This document shows, piece after piece, positions 16,907 through 25,923 of a stretch of DNA of 64,000 nt. The notes beneath the pieces are model-generated. The model searched no databases and was not told the origin of the DNA. It was given only the letters and a program-made list of their open reading frames with translations. Position numbers and translations under genes: made by a program. How positions within the stretch are numbered: position 1 is the first letter of the stretch; each line of letters opens with the position of its first letter. This stretch comes from Gramella sp. Hel_I_59. Lineage in GTDB: Bacteria > Bacteroidota > Bacteroidia > Flavobacteriales > Flavobacteriaceae. The stretch covers positions 2,542,001 through 2,606,000 of the forward strand of contig NZ_VFME01000001.1 in NCBI RefSeq assembly GCF_006714895.1, in the 5' to 3' direction.

Positions 16907-19900
16907 TAATAAATCGCTTAGTTTTTTCACCTTCGTTGGTAATCATTTTGACCACGTACACCGCTTCCTGCAATGGCCCAGTGCTAATTGCATATTCCCC
17001 AACGTTTGGAGCAAAATCTTTCCCGGTGATAAATCTCCCACGGTGATCGAATACTTCGATCCTGGATATAGTGACATCGAATGGGGTTGCTACTTTAAAA
17101 CTACCTTGGTTTGGATTGGGATAAATAAAGATATATTCTGAACCTTCCGTAGTGCCATTGCAAATTCCGCTTTCAGCAAAAACCTGTACTTCTACAGCAG
17201 TTGTAGTGGAATTTCCACTAGCATCGGTTGCAATCACGTTGATCTCGTTCCATCCTAGATCCTTGCAGCTAAAAGTACTTCGGCTTAATTCATAGCTAAG
17301 ATCATTGTCACAGTTATCACTAAAACTCACGATCACATCTTCTGGAGTAATTGTTGCATTTCCGGAAAGATCAAGATCGATACCAATGTTCTGAAGTTCA
17401 ATTTCGGGTTTGATTCGGTCAACCACTTCTATATTAATGACGCAAGAACCATTTTCCGCTCCTGAGTAGCTTAGTGTGACCTGATTAGCTCCAAGGTCAT
17501 CACAGTCATAAATCTCCTGATCAAGGCTAAAAGTGACTTCTGAAGCGTCGCCAGTGTACAATTCGTTAATCTGGAGCAGTGCTGTACCATTTTCATCCAG
17601 TTCGATAACATAAGTCTCCACGCACTGAAATCCTCCAGTGTCTACTGGCACAACACTGATGGTAACTGTCGTTTCAACTTCAGTAAAACCATCAAAAACA
17701 TAATATGTAAAACTGTCATCACCAATAAATCCGTCATCTGGAGTATAGACAAAAGACCCATCAGATTCGAACTCAAGAGTTCCATTAGTAACATTTTCAA
17801 CAAGCGTGGCGGTTAGTTCATCTCCATCTGCATCCATATCATTGGCCAGAACTCCTTCTTCCGCAGAAATATTTAAGGTTGTATTGACGGGTGTGGAATA
17901 GAAATCCTCGTTCGCAATAGGAATATCGTTTCCTTCTGTATCGACAGCTAAGGTCAACATGAAACTACATTCTGAAGCATTGTTAGTATTAGAGATATCA
18001 AAAGCTATAAAACTCACCTCGGTATCTTCTGAAATTTGCGTACCAGGTGCCGGATCCTGAATGATCTCTGCCAACCCGCAATTGTCACTAACCTCCAATT
18101 CGCCACGATAGTCCGGAATTGCGATACTTTCACCTTCTGCAACTACAATCATTCGATCCTCAGGACAACTAAGCATTGGCGAAGTATTGTCTTTTAGAAC
18201 CAGATCAAATGTACAGGAGTCAAATTCTCCATTAAAACTTACGTTGATTTCAATGCTCGTTGACTGTTCTATTCTCGTTCCTGGTGCTATAGATTGGGAG
18301 AAATTCGCATTAGCAGGTGAGTAAATGATAGTATTTGAAAAATCAGGTACTATATATTCACAGTTATCATCGGCTTTGATCACACTTTCATTCTGCGGAC
18401 AGTTAAGCGCAAATTCCTGAGGCTCCTCTTCCAGAGTTAATCTGTAGGTTACCTGGCACTCTTCAGTATTTCCAGCAGGATCGGTGGCTGTGATCATTAC
18501 TATATAATCCCCGGCGTTGGCATATAAAGTTCCTTCCGGCGGATCCTGAATGATCTCCAGGTCCTCGAAATCTGCGCAATTGTCTATAATGCTCAGGCGG
18601 TCGGCTATCTGAGGTAGTACGAAATTTGCATTCGCCGGGATCTCCCGCTCCTGTTTACCTGCCGGACAAATAATAAGAGGTGCGCCAACATCGCGAACGG
18701 TTACTTCTACAGTACAGGAATACTCCTCTCCGGTCTCCCTATCTGTAGCTCGAATGGGCAGGTCAAGAGTTCCGATATCCTCGCACGTGAATTGCTGAAC
18801 ATTTAGTTCAAAATCAAGATTAGAGCTATCAGACAGAATAAAGTCAGAAGTTGGAATTTCTGTAACTGATGAATTCTGAGCGTCTTCACCAATATTTACC
18901 GTAATGGTTTCGATACATTGAAAGGTCGCGGTCTGGCGGACTAGATTAACTGAAAAGGAGCACTGATCTACCACCGTATTATTAATTCGTAACTCAAATC
19001 GGACTTCAGTTTCACCAAGCTCAAAAAACTCTCCAGACGAAGGTCCTTCAGTTTGAAACAATTCTGCTTCTGAACAGTTATCCTCAAATTCTGGAGAATC
19101 AAATGTGATGATTTTACCAGTTTCTGAGGCGTCCAACAATTCTGAAATATCATTGGGACAGGAAATGAAATTAGGTTGTTCTGTACTTTCAACAGTAATA
19201 GTGAACCTACAGGTGACAGGATCATTAATTCCGTCAGAAACCTCATAAGATAGCGTGGTTGTTCCTACCGGAAATATATCGCCTGAATTTAGACCGGTAT
19301 CATCTGTCCGGGTCATTGTAAGCTCATCACCTTCAGGATCGGTCACAGTCGGTTCTTCAAATTCTACTACTGCCCCGCAAATTCCGCTGTCATTGGTAAC
19401 AGAAATATCATTAGGACACTCAATTGAAGGTGCCAGGTTTGGGGGCTGCACTTCAAATTCGAAACTGCAGTCTGAAGTAAGACCATTTAAATCTGTAGCT
19501 TCAAATGTGATAGTATGAGAACCTACGTTAAATTGTGATCCTGAAGCTAAACCTTGAGTTTGTAGAACAGATTCAATCCCACAATTATCGGTAGCACTGG
19601 GTGTATTAAAATTTACAATTGCAAAGTTCTGACCTGGTTCCGAGGGAACTGAAAAGTCAGATCGACAGGTGATATTTGGAGCTTCAGTATCCTGAACTAC
19701 GATATCAAAACTGCATGTAACCGGATCATTTGTTCCATCATTTGCCTGGAAAGTGATTGTTGTCCTTCCAACGGGAAATAAATCTCCGGAATTCAATCCA
19801 GAATTATCAATTTTTGTTACCGCCAAAGAACCACTTTCATCACTTGCCGTAGGAAGATCGAAATTGACAACCGCACCGCATTCTCCAGGATCGTTTTCTT

Positions 19901-21815
19901 CAGTAATATTTGGTGAGCAATTGTCGAAAACTGGTGGTGTGTCCTCTGCTTGCTCAGTGATCGTAACATTAAAACTACAAGTCGCAGTATTCCCAATCTT
20001 ATCTGTGATTTCAAAGGTGTTTGTAGTAGAGCCTATTGGAAACTCAGACCCTGTTGGTAGACCTGCATTCTGTATGATAGTCGTACCGGGACAATTATCA
20101 TCAAAGGTTGGATTATCGTAATTAATTACTTTTCCAGACTCCCCAAATGGTACAGTTTCATTAATGTTTGTTGGACAACTTAGAAATTTGGGGTTCTCGT
20201 TATCTTCTACAATAATATCAAAACTGCATTCGACCGGATCGTTTGTTTCATCATTTGCCTGAAAGGTGATCGTTATAGTTCCAACAGGGAACAAACTTCC
20301 TGAAACCAGGTCTGTATTTTCGTCGACTCTTGTGACTTCAACATTTCCACTTTCATCACTTGCCCTTGGAGTATCAAATGTTACTACGGCTCCACATTCA
20401 CCGGGATCGTTATTTTCAGTTATATTTGGTGAGCAATTCTCGAATTCTGGTGGTGTGTCTTCAATTTCAGAGCCATTAACAGTAATTTTAAAAGTACACC
20501 TGGCTTTATTTCCACAAAGATCTGTAGCTTCAAATACGACATTATAAACACCTTCGGTTTTACGCTCACCCGATTCCGGCCCGGCAATAATTTCTACCTC
20601 AACATTATTTTGATCTGTAGCAATTGGTATCGAATAAGTGACCTCAACCTCATTTTCTCCCTCAGCAATTTCCAACACTAAATTCTCAGGACAATTAATT
20701 ATTGGATCTTCCTCATCAAAACCTGGAGTTCGCTTGTAAATTTCGAGGTCAAATTCAAATTCCTCCGGTAAATACCCGAATATTGTATTTCTACCATCAG
20801 CATAAGCATTGTCAACATACATTCGGTCACAATTACCAAAAGCAAGATCAACGGGAAATTCAATTCTTTCCGTTACGTTTCTTTCAAAATTTTCAGTATG
20901 ATCATAAATTCTGATGAAATAAGAATTATCATCTATCCCATCATCTATCTCTTCAGCAATATCCTGAATTTCTCCAAACCTTAAATTTTCAAAATTTATA
21001 AATTGACTGAAGTCAATTCTACCTGCATACTCAACTACATGTATATAACCAAATGAATCTATATTTATACTTCCGGGGGATTGAACATTCGGTAACGAAC
21101 CAGTTATATCTAAATTGCTATCTAAAGTCAAGACTGCGGGATCATCTCCACCTTCCTGACTCAAATAAACCTTCTTTTCTGCACTAACAGCAATTCTATA
21201 TGGTCGTATTACGCTTTTATTTTGTGCAATTCTAACCCCGTTTTGATTGTAGACGCTTACTCTGCTAAGTTCATCACCTTCACAACCATTACCAGGAGGG
21301 TTATATTCAGCTACATATATATTACCTTCACTATCTACATCAATTCCGAGTGGTCGATAAAGTCCGGTGTATATAATTCTATCTAAATTGCCACCAGGCT
21401 CGAAAATCTTTATTTTACCGTTCTCGGAACAAGAACTATCTTCAGAATAATCTGCAACATAAAAAAAGCCTTCATTATCAATTACGAAATCCAGCGGACT
21501 ACTAAGTCCATTTATAAAATTAGATCTAACGATTGTACCATCGGAATTTCTTTTCTGAATTCCATTTCCGAAGGTTAATATGTACAGAAAGTTATCTGGT
21601 GATACATCAATACTAATAGGAATTTCGTCAGTATCTAAGCTCGTTAAAGTCTGATCAACAAGGTCAACTTTATTCAGCCAATTATAGGAAGGAACTGTCT
21701 GAGATGGATCCTGCCCAAAACTATTGCTACTAAAAAATAAAATTAGGAATAAGCTAATGCAGACTTTTCTGAGAAAAGAACTCTTATGGTAGGGTATATC
21801 TGCTGCATTTATCAA
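16896..21815 (-). CDS. Giant secreted HYR-repeat surface protein with type IX sorting domain
   Basis: This product of about 1639 residues has a signal peptide ending SNSFGQ and an NHL-like propeller region (about 40-370 of the mature order, with repeated IDSFGYIHV-type strands). About ten HYR-type immunoglobulin-like repeats follow (motif CPxxI, then VxFxxPxAxDxxG, then VGxTTITF, then CSF). Next come one cadherin-like repeat (GVLANDMDADGDELT), two more Cys-rich modules and a C-terminal type IX sorting domain (YPNPNQGSF to KRFIIKN). It is thus exported and probably anchored on the cell surface as an adhesin or binding protein. I chose the TTG at 21813-21815; a longer form from ATG 21878 would put about 40 residues before the signal core and would cross a hairpin. 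Its 3' end overlaps miaA by 11 bp. Confidence 0.85.
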   Translation of the reverse strand: MINAADIPYHKSSFLRKVCISLFLILFFSSNSFGQDPSQTVPSYNWLNKVDLVDQTLTSLDTDEIPISIDVSPDNFLYILTFGNGIQKRNSDGTIVRSNFINGLSSPLDFVIDNEGFFYVADYSEDSSCSENGKIKIFEPGGNLDRIIYTGLYRPLGIDVDSEGNIYVAEYNPPGNGCEGDELSRVSVYNQNGVRIAQNKSVIRPYRIAVSAEKKVYLSQEGGDDPAVLTLDSNLDITGSLPNVQSPGSINIDSFGYIHVVEYAGRIDFSQFINFENLRFGEIQDIAEEIDDGIDDNSYFIRIYDHTENFERNVTERIEFPVDLAFGNCDRMYVDNAYADGRNTIFGYLPEEFEFDLEIYKRTPGFDEEDPIINCPENLVLEIAEGENEVEVTYSIPIATDQNNVEVEIIAGPESGERKTEGVYNVVFEATDLCGNKARCTFKITVNGSEIEDTPPEFENCSPNITENNDPGECGAVVTFDTPRASDESGNVEVTRVDENTDLVSGSLFPVGTITITFQANDETNDPVECSFDIIVEDNENPKFLSCPTNINETVPFGESGKVINYDNPTFDDNCPGTTIIQNAGLPTGSEFPIGSTTNTFEITDKIGNTATCSFNVTITEQAEDTPPVFDNCSPNITEENDPGECGAVVNFDLPTASDESGSLAVTKIDNSGLNSGDLFPVGRTTITFQANDGTNDPVTCSFDIVVQDTEAPNITCRSDFSVPSEPGQNFAIVNFNTPSATDNCGIESVLQTQGLASGSQFNVGSHTITFEATDLNGLTSDCSFEFEVQPPNLAPSIECPNDISVTNDSGICGAVVEFEEPTVTDPEGDELTMTRTDDTGLNSGDIFPVGTTTLSYEVSDGINDPVTCRFTITVESTEQPNFISCPNDISELLDASETGKIITFDSPEFEDNCSEAELFQTEGPSSGEFFELGETEVRFELRINNTVVDQCSFSVNLVRQTATFQCIETITVNIGEDAQNSSVTEIPTSDFILSDSSNLDFELNVQQFTCEDIGTLDLPIRATDRETGEEYSCTVEVTVRDVGAPLIICPAGKQEREIPANANFVLPQIADRLSIIDNCADFEDLEIIQDPPEGTLYANAGDYIVMITATDPAGNTEECQVTYRLTLEEEPQEFALNCPQNESVIKADDNCEYIVPDFSNTIIYSPANANFSQSIAPGTRIEQSTSIEINVSFNGEFDSCTFDLVLKDNTSPMLSCPEDRMIVVAEGESIAIPDYRGELEVSDNCGLAEIIQDPAPGTQISEDTEVSFIAFDISNTNNASECSFMLTLAVDTEGNDIPIANEDFYSTPVNTTLNISAEEGVLANDMDADGDELTATLVENVTNGTLEFESDGSFVYTPDDGFIGDDSFTYYVFDGFTEVETTVTISVVPVDTGGFQCVETYVIELDENGTALLQINELYTGDASEVTFSLDQEIYDCDDLGANQVTLSYSGAENGSCVINIEVVDRIKPEIELQNIGIDLDLSGNATITPEDVIVSFSDNCDNDLSYELSRSTFSCKDLGWNEINVIATDASGNSTTTAVEVQVFAESGICNGTTEGSEYIFIYPNPNQGSFKVATPFDVTISRIEVFDHRGRFITGKDFAPNVGEYAISTGPLQEAVYVVKMITNEGEKTKRFIIKN
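19702..19943 (-). repeat. HYR unit, copy A of a long-range duplication
   Basis: This segment is strikingly similar at the DNA level to 20215-20459, at an offset of 513-516 bp (two HYR units). Shared blocks include ATATCAAAACTGCAT at one end and CTGGTGGTGTGTC at the other. It suggests duplication of a two-repeat block within the surface-protein gene. Confidence 0.75.
20215..20459 (-). repeat. HYR unit, copy B of a long-range duplication
   Basis: Partner of 19702-19943. The translated units both read PGECGAVV and later NDPV-CSFDI, differing by scattered substitutions and one codon. Such repeats are candidate sites for slippage or recombination that changes protein length. Confidence 0.75.
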
Positions 21816-21820
21816 TCTAG

Positions 21821-21838
21821 GGCATTTTATGGAATGCC
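21821..21838 (-). other. Hairpin just upstream of the preferred start of the surface protein
   Basis: GGCATT (21821-21826) pairs with AATGCC (21833-21838). It lies 6 bases upstream of the TTG at 21815 and would be inside the coding region if the far upstream ATG (21878) were used. On the minus strand a TATCTTTA (one base off the -7 consensus) precedes it. This supports the shorter start. Confidence 0.35.
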
Positions 21839-21920
21839 GTAAAGATACATATTGTAAGAAAACCGCTCTTATTTTCATGTTAAGAATGCGGCGGTAAGTA
21901 AAATTCCGTAGTTAAAGAAA

Positions 21921-21985
21921 CTTTTCGATAGCTCGAAAAGCCTATCACGAGAAATGATACCGCATCATAACGAGCGTTATGATGC
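21921..21985. repeat. Three consecutive inverted repeats between rprY and the surface protein
   Basis: CTTTTCGA-TAGC-TCGAAAAG (21921-21940), TATCA-N7-TGATA (21943-21959) and GCATCATAACG-AG-CGTTATGATGC (21962-21985) sit within 65 bases. The first and third have perfect 8- and 11-bp arms. They lie downstream of rprY and upstream of the surface-protein gene, both on the minus strand. They may be terminators for rprY, although no long T-run follows, or operators for the surface gene. Confidence 0.6.
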
Positions 21986-22014
21986 AGCACATCCCGGAAA
22001 CTGAATAATTTGTA

Positions 22015-22737
22015 TTATGCTTCGGTCTCTTCCTTGTTTTTTATAACAAGTCTAAAACCTTCACCGTGGATATTCAGAATTTCCACATTTTCATCTTTCT
22101 TAAGATACTTTCTTAATTTGGCGATATAAACATCCATACTTCTAGAAGTAAAGTAGTTATCGTCTCTCCATATCTTAGTCAAGGCTAGCTCTCTAGGCAT
22201 CAGATCATTCTCATGCAGAGCAAGTAGTCTTAATAATTCGTTTTCTTTTGGAGAAAGCTTCTGAGGCTCTTCATCTCTAAAAGTTAAGAATCTAAGTTTT
22301 GAATTCAGGTGGAAACCACCAATTTCGAATTCAAATTGTTTAGAATCTGCAACGCTATCTGTAGCTTTACGCTGCATGATCGCCTTGATCTTCATTAAAA
22401 GTACTTCAGAATCAAAAGGTTTGTTTAGATAATCATCTGCTCCAACCTTGTAACCTTTTAATACATCTTCTTTCATGGCTTTAGCCGTTAAAAAGATGAT
22501 CGGCACTTCTTCGTTCTTCTCACGAATCTCTTTAGCAAGAGTAAAACCATCTTTATAAGGCATCATCACATCCAGGATACAAAGATCGAAATCATCTTTT
22601 TTGAATTTCTCGAATCCTTCCATACCATTTTTGGCGTGAGTCACCTCGTAATCGTTCATCGCAAGGTAGTCTTTAAGGACAGTTCCAAAATTTGGATCAT
22701 CCTCTACTAATAGAATTTTTTTGTTTTCAGTTTCCAT
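22015..22737 (-). CDS. rprY: OmpR-family response regulator, RprY-like
   Basis: The 240-residue protein has a receiver domain (acidic pair in VEDD near residues 11-14, phospho-Asp in CILDVMMP about residue 56, switch Thr in FLTAK, Lys in NKPFD) and a C-terminal winged-helix DNA-binding domain (LSPKENELLRLL to GEGFRL). It should bind DNA as a dimer on direct repeats after phosphorylation by the kinase encoded just upstream (3-base gap). The similarity to RprY of Bacteroides is recognised from sequence pattern; the regulated genes are unknown. Three inverted repeats follow the stop. Confidence 0.88.
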   Translation of the reverse strand: METENKKILLVEDDPNFGTVLKDYLAMNDYEVTHAKNGMEGFEKFKKDDFDLCILDVMMPYKDGFTLAKEIREKNEEVPIIFLTAKAMKEDVLKGYKVGADDYLNKPFDSEVLLMKIKAIMQRKATDSVADSKQFEFEIGGFHLNSKLRFLTFRDEEPQKLSPKENELLRLLALHENDLMPRELALTKIWRDDNYFTSRSMDVYIAKLRKYLKKDENVEILNIHGEGFRLVIKNKEETEA

Positions 22738-22740
22738 ATT

Positions 22741-24318
22741 TTAAGATATTAGTGGTAATTTAATGATGAAGGTACTACCCTTCCCTTTTTCGCTGGTTAC
22801 GGTTATCTGTCCATGATGGTCATCCACGATCTGTCTGGCATAAGCCAATCCAAGTCCGTGACCCTTTACATTATGGATATCACCGGTATGTTCACGATAA
22901 AATTTTTCAAATATTTTCTTTTGAACCAGTTTAGTCATTCCAACTCCCTGGTCTCTTATTTCACAATAGATATAATTCTTAACGTTCGTAGTATAAATAT
23001 CGATCTTCGGCGCTTCTTCTGAATATTTGATCGCGTTATCCAAAATATTTACAACAACATTCGTAAAATGATCCTGATTTGCAAGAACCGAAGAGCGTAA
23101 AGCTCCAAAATGGGTCTGTACATAACCGCCACGGTCTTCTATAATTAGCTCTACATGCGTGATGGCATCAAGAATAATATCGTGCAACTGGTGTCTTTCC
23201 TTCTTAAGATCCAGCTCGTTTTTCTCCAGTTTCGAAATCCTTAGAACGTTTTCAACCTGGGCGTGCATTCTCTTATTCTCATCCCTGATCATCTGTAAGT
23301 ATCTATTCACCTTAGAACTATCTTCGATCACTTTCGGATTCTTGATCGCGTCCAGAGCCAGATTTATCGTCGCAATAGGAGTCTTGAACTCATGCGTCAT
23401 ATTGTTGATAAAGTCCGTCTTGATCTGCGAAATCTGTCTCTGTTTAATCAACTGTGATAAAGCACTTGAATAAGCGATCACAATGATCAATGTAAAAATG
23501 ATCGACAGACAAGCCATTAATATAACCGAAGAAAGAACTGCCTCTTTTCTGTTCGTAAGATTTACCAGTAATTGATAACCGCTTCTTCCTGCAGAATCTA
23601 CAAAAAGTGGAACTGCGTAAGTTGCCGGGTGATCCAGACTGAAATTCTCTGAATGTACCGTAGTGGCTATGGAATTATTGAAGATCCCAAATTCAAATGC
23701 GGTCTTTAAATTTCTCTCTGCAAGCTGCTCTTCCAGTAATTCCCTGATCTTATCTTCCGAAACCCTGTTATGAATAGGAATTCTAACTACCAGTTCTGAA
23801 ATCGCAGATCTAAGAATATCTTTCTCCACCTCTTCCATCCTGGAAAGTCTCTCAATATGCTCAATTCTCTGCCTTGCACTTAAATTCCCACCTTCAAGAT
23901 TATTCTCCTGAACAATATCTGTCACCTTTTTATTGATCATTTTGGTGAACTTGATACTATCTTCAGCAAACTGTAAAAAACCTGAGGAAACCTTATAATC
24001 TTCTTCTAAAATGGTTTCAGAATTAAAATAAGTTTCGTTCCTGTTTTCGTCCTTGTTTGTGTAGAAATATTCAGTAAGCGTGCGGTCACTTAGCGTGCTA
24101 TTGATACTATCCGGATTCTTGAACTGAAAATAGTAACGCTCAAATTCAGAATTCTGAATTTCTTCGGAAACCTTTATTAGTGCCTGTTTGGCGTTATAGG
24201 AGAATTGTTCTTCCCTGTCATCGATCGTACTTTTTATCCAATATCCCTGAACGAATATGATGCCTATTAAAGACAAGCTCATCAGCGCTACGAGAAGGAC
24301 AAAAAGCTTCTTATTCAT
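22741..24318 (-). CDS. rprX: Sensor histidine kinase, RprX-like
   Basis: The 525-residue kinase has an N-terminal membrane helix (about 7-27), a periplasmic region of about 240 residues, a second helix (about 265-290), the phosphoacceptor block MTHEFKTP (His about 313), and a HATPase domain with N (NILDNAIKYS), G1 (RDQGVGM) and G2 (GHGLGLAYA) boxes. It senses an unknown envelope signal and phosphorylates the following response regulator. A -7 element ends 6 bases before its ATG, so the transcript has almost no leader, and TTAAC repeats lie just upstream. Confidence 0.92.
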   Translation of the reverse strand: MNKKLFVLLVALMSLSLIGIIFVQGYWIKSTIDDREEQFSYNAKQALIKVSEEIQNSEFERYYFQFKNPDSINSTLSDRTLTEYFYTNKDENRNETYFNSETILEEDYKVSSGFLQFAEDSIKFTKMINKKVTDIVQENNLEGGNLSARQRIEHIERLSRMEEVEKDILRSAISELVVRIPIHNRVSEDKIRELLEEQLAERNLKTAFEFGIFNNSIATTVHSENFSLDHPATYAVPLFVDSAGRSGYQLLVNLTNRKEAVLSSVILMACLSIIFTLIIVIAYSSALSQLIKQRQISQIKTDFINNMTHEFKTPIATINLALDAIKNPKVIEDSSKVNRYLQMIRDENKRMHAQVENVLRISKLEKNELDLKKERHQLHDIILDAITHVELIIEDRGGYVQTHFGALRSSVLANQDHFTNVVVNILDNAIKYSEEAPKIDIYTTNVKNYIYCEIRDQGVGMTKLVQKKIFEKFYREHTGDIHNVKGHGLGLAYARQIVDDHHGQITVTSEKGKGSTFIIKLPLIS

Positions 24319-24323
24319 GCGGT

Positions 24324-24331
24324 CAAAAGTA
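24324..24331 (-). promoter_or_regulatory. -7 promoter element of the rprX-rprY operon
   Basis: On the minus strand TACTTTTG matches TAnnTTTG. No TTG sits at the ideal -33 distance, which would fit a promoter needing an activator. The predicted transcription start falls at or beside the rprX ATG (24316-24318). Confidence 0.5.
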
Positions 24332-24336
24332 ATATT

Positions 24337-24375
24337 TTAACATTTAGAGCTTAAGCTGTTTAACCAAATGTTAAC
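24337..24375. promoter_or_regulatory. Nested dyad and TTAAC direct repeats upstream of rprX
   Basis: TTAACATTT (24337-24345) and AAATGTTAA (24366-24374) form a perfect 9-bp dyad enclosing the palindrome AGCTTAAGCT (24348-24357). On the same DNA, TTAAC occurs at 24337, 24360 and 24371; the last two are exactly 11 bp apart, the spacing typical of OmpR/PhoB-family sites. RprY autoregulation is inferred. Confidence 0.45.
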
Positions 24376-24385
24376 AGAACTTCCT

Positions 24386-24976
24386 TCAATTTTCGCGTGC
24401 TTTTAAGATTTGGATATGGATATCACTAACCTGTAGTTTAGTTTGCTGTAAATCCTTGTTTTCTATAAGAAAATCGGCCAGTTCAGCTTTCTTTTCATCA
24501 GGCCACTGGTGACCCATTCTGGCTTCGATTTCCTCTACCGTACTATCATCTCTTTTCTGAAGTCTTCCAATTTTTAACTTATGTAGAGCAGTTACCAGTA
24601 TGCTGAGATCGCATTTCTTATAACCTCCGGCTTCAAAAAGAATAGCTGCCTCGTAAATGATATATTCTGAAGTTTGCTTTGAAACCCAATCTTGAAAGTC
24701 GCTAGCAACTGCCGGGTGTATAATAGCATTCAGTTTTTCCAGCAGTTCCTTATCGTTAAACACTTTATTTGCGATATACTTTCTATCAGGAACTTTATCC
24801 TTGTATGCAGCTGCACCTAACAATTCGCTAACTTTTTCTCTTATATCTGAACTTTCTGCCAGCAATCTTTTCCCGGCATCGTCTGCAATATAGACCGGGA
24901 TACCCAGATCTTTAAAAAAACCTGCCACCGTAGTTTTCCCACTTCCAATACCTCCGGTAAGTCCTACTATTTTCAT
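24386..24976 (-). CDS. coaE: Dephospho-CoA kinase
   Basis: A 196-residue P-loop kinase with GLTGGIGSGKTTV (residues 5-17), the adjacent IADDAGK segment (about 30-36) and the NAIIHPAV block (about 86-93). It phosphorylates the 3'-hydroxyl of dephospho-CoA in the last step of coenzyme A synthesis; coaBC, an earlier step, lies about 6 kb away on the same strand. Its start overlaps the YbbR-domain gene by 4 bp, so they are translationally coupled. Confidence 0.95.
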   Translation of the reverse strand: MKIVGLTGGIGSGKTTVAGFFKDLGIPVYIADDAGKRLLAESSDIREKVSELLGAAAYKDKVPDRKYIANKVFNDKELLEKLNAIIHPAVASDFQDWVSKQTSEYIIYEAAILFEAGGYKKCDLSILVTALHKLKIGRLQKRDDSTVEEIEARMGHQWPDEKKAELADFLIENKDLQQTKLQVSDIHIQILKAREN

Positions 24977-25923
24977 CGTTTGATCACAAATTGAATCCTA
25001 CGTTCATTTAACCGAATGTTGTTTACAAATTTCGGCTTGCTTTTGATCTGTGCGATCATATAGTCATCACCTTCCTTCACACTTTTATAATCACAGACTA
25101 CGGAAAAATCAGAAGCTCCAACTTTTTCAAATTCTTCTAGGTTTACCTGGTAATACACGACAACAGACTTCGGGAAGTATGCCAGGTTAAGATTATCTGG
25201 AACGTTAATGACCTCTACCGGGATTTCAGCTTTTCCTTCAGTAAATTTTTCAACTTCCTGCGTATACCGTATGCTATTTTCATAGAAACTTAATTCACCA
25301 TAGCCCGTAGTGTCCAGTTTAACACTCCCGTCAAGATCTGAATTTACATTCTGCAGTTTTTTCTTTAAAGTAGGTATCGAACTTAAATTGGCAATCACTT
25401 CTTCGGGTCCACTAACTTTTACTGAATCGGGAACCAGTTGAAGAGGCTCATCTGCCGAATAACCTACGGCGTAACTCACCTCAATATTCGAGATGATCTT
25501 CAGCATTTTTTCTTTCTTAAATTGAAAAGGAATCACGATCTCATTCTGGATGATCCTTGAATCTTCCAGGGTCACCTTCAGTTGCTGTTCAATCACCGTG
25601 ATATGATTTTCAATAGAATAGATCAGGTTCTTATCATTTTCAGTAGCTTCGGAAAGATCTATATCAAGCTTTGGATTGAATATTTTATAATAATAGATAC
25701 TGAAGCCATTATCCTGAAGTTGAAGATCCACATGATCGGGTCGCTCTTCAGAAATACTTTTATCCAGGGGAACATTGAGATAATTAACCGGAACTTCGAT
25801 CACCTGAGTATACGTCTTAGAAAACTGTACCAGCACCCACACGATCGCAGAAAAGATCAGGAAAAAACCGAATGTCTTTATGCTTGATTTCTTGAACCTT
25901 CTTCTTCTATTCCTGGTTGCCAT
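24973..25923 (-). CDS. YbbR/CdaR-like domain membrane protein
   Basis: The 316-residue protein has a Lys/Arg-rich cytoplasmic start, one membrane helix (about 15-32) and then extracytoplasmic repeats resembling YbbR domains (VPVNYLNVP near 38-46; IEVSYAVGYSAD; AEIPVEVINVP near 222-232). YbbR proteins in Firmicutes regulate a diadenylate cyclase, but none is encoded here, so a role is not assigned. It overlaps coaE by 4 bp and the upstream glycosyltransferase gene by 17 bp. Confidence 0.8.
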   Translation of the reverse strand: MATRNRRRRFKKSSIKTFGFFLIFSAIVWVLVQFSKTYTQVIEVPVNYLNVPLDKSISEERPDHVDLQLQDNGFSIYYYKIFNPKLDIDLSEATENDKNLIYSIENHITVIEQQLKVTLEDSRIIQNEIVIPFQFKKEKMLKIISNIEVSYAVGYSADEPLQLVPDSVKVSGPEEVIANLSSIPTLKKKLQNVNSDLDGSVKLDTTGYGELSFYENSIRYTQEVEKFTEGKAEIPVEVINVPDNLNLAYFPKSVVVYYQVNLEEFEKVGASDFSVVCDYKSVKEGDDYMIAQIKSKPKFVNNIRLNERRIQFVIKR

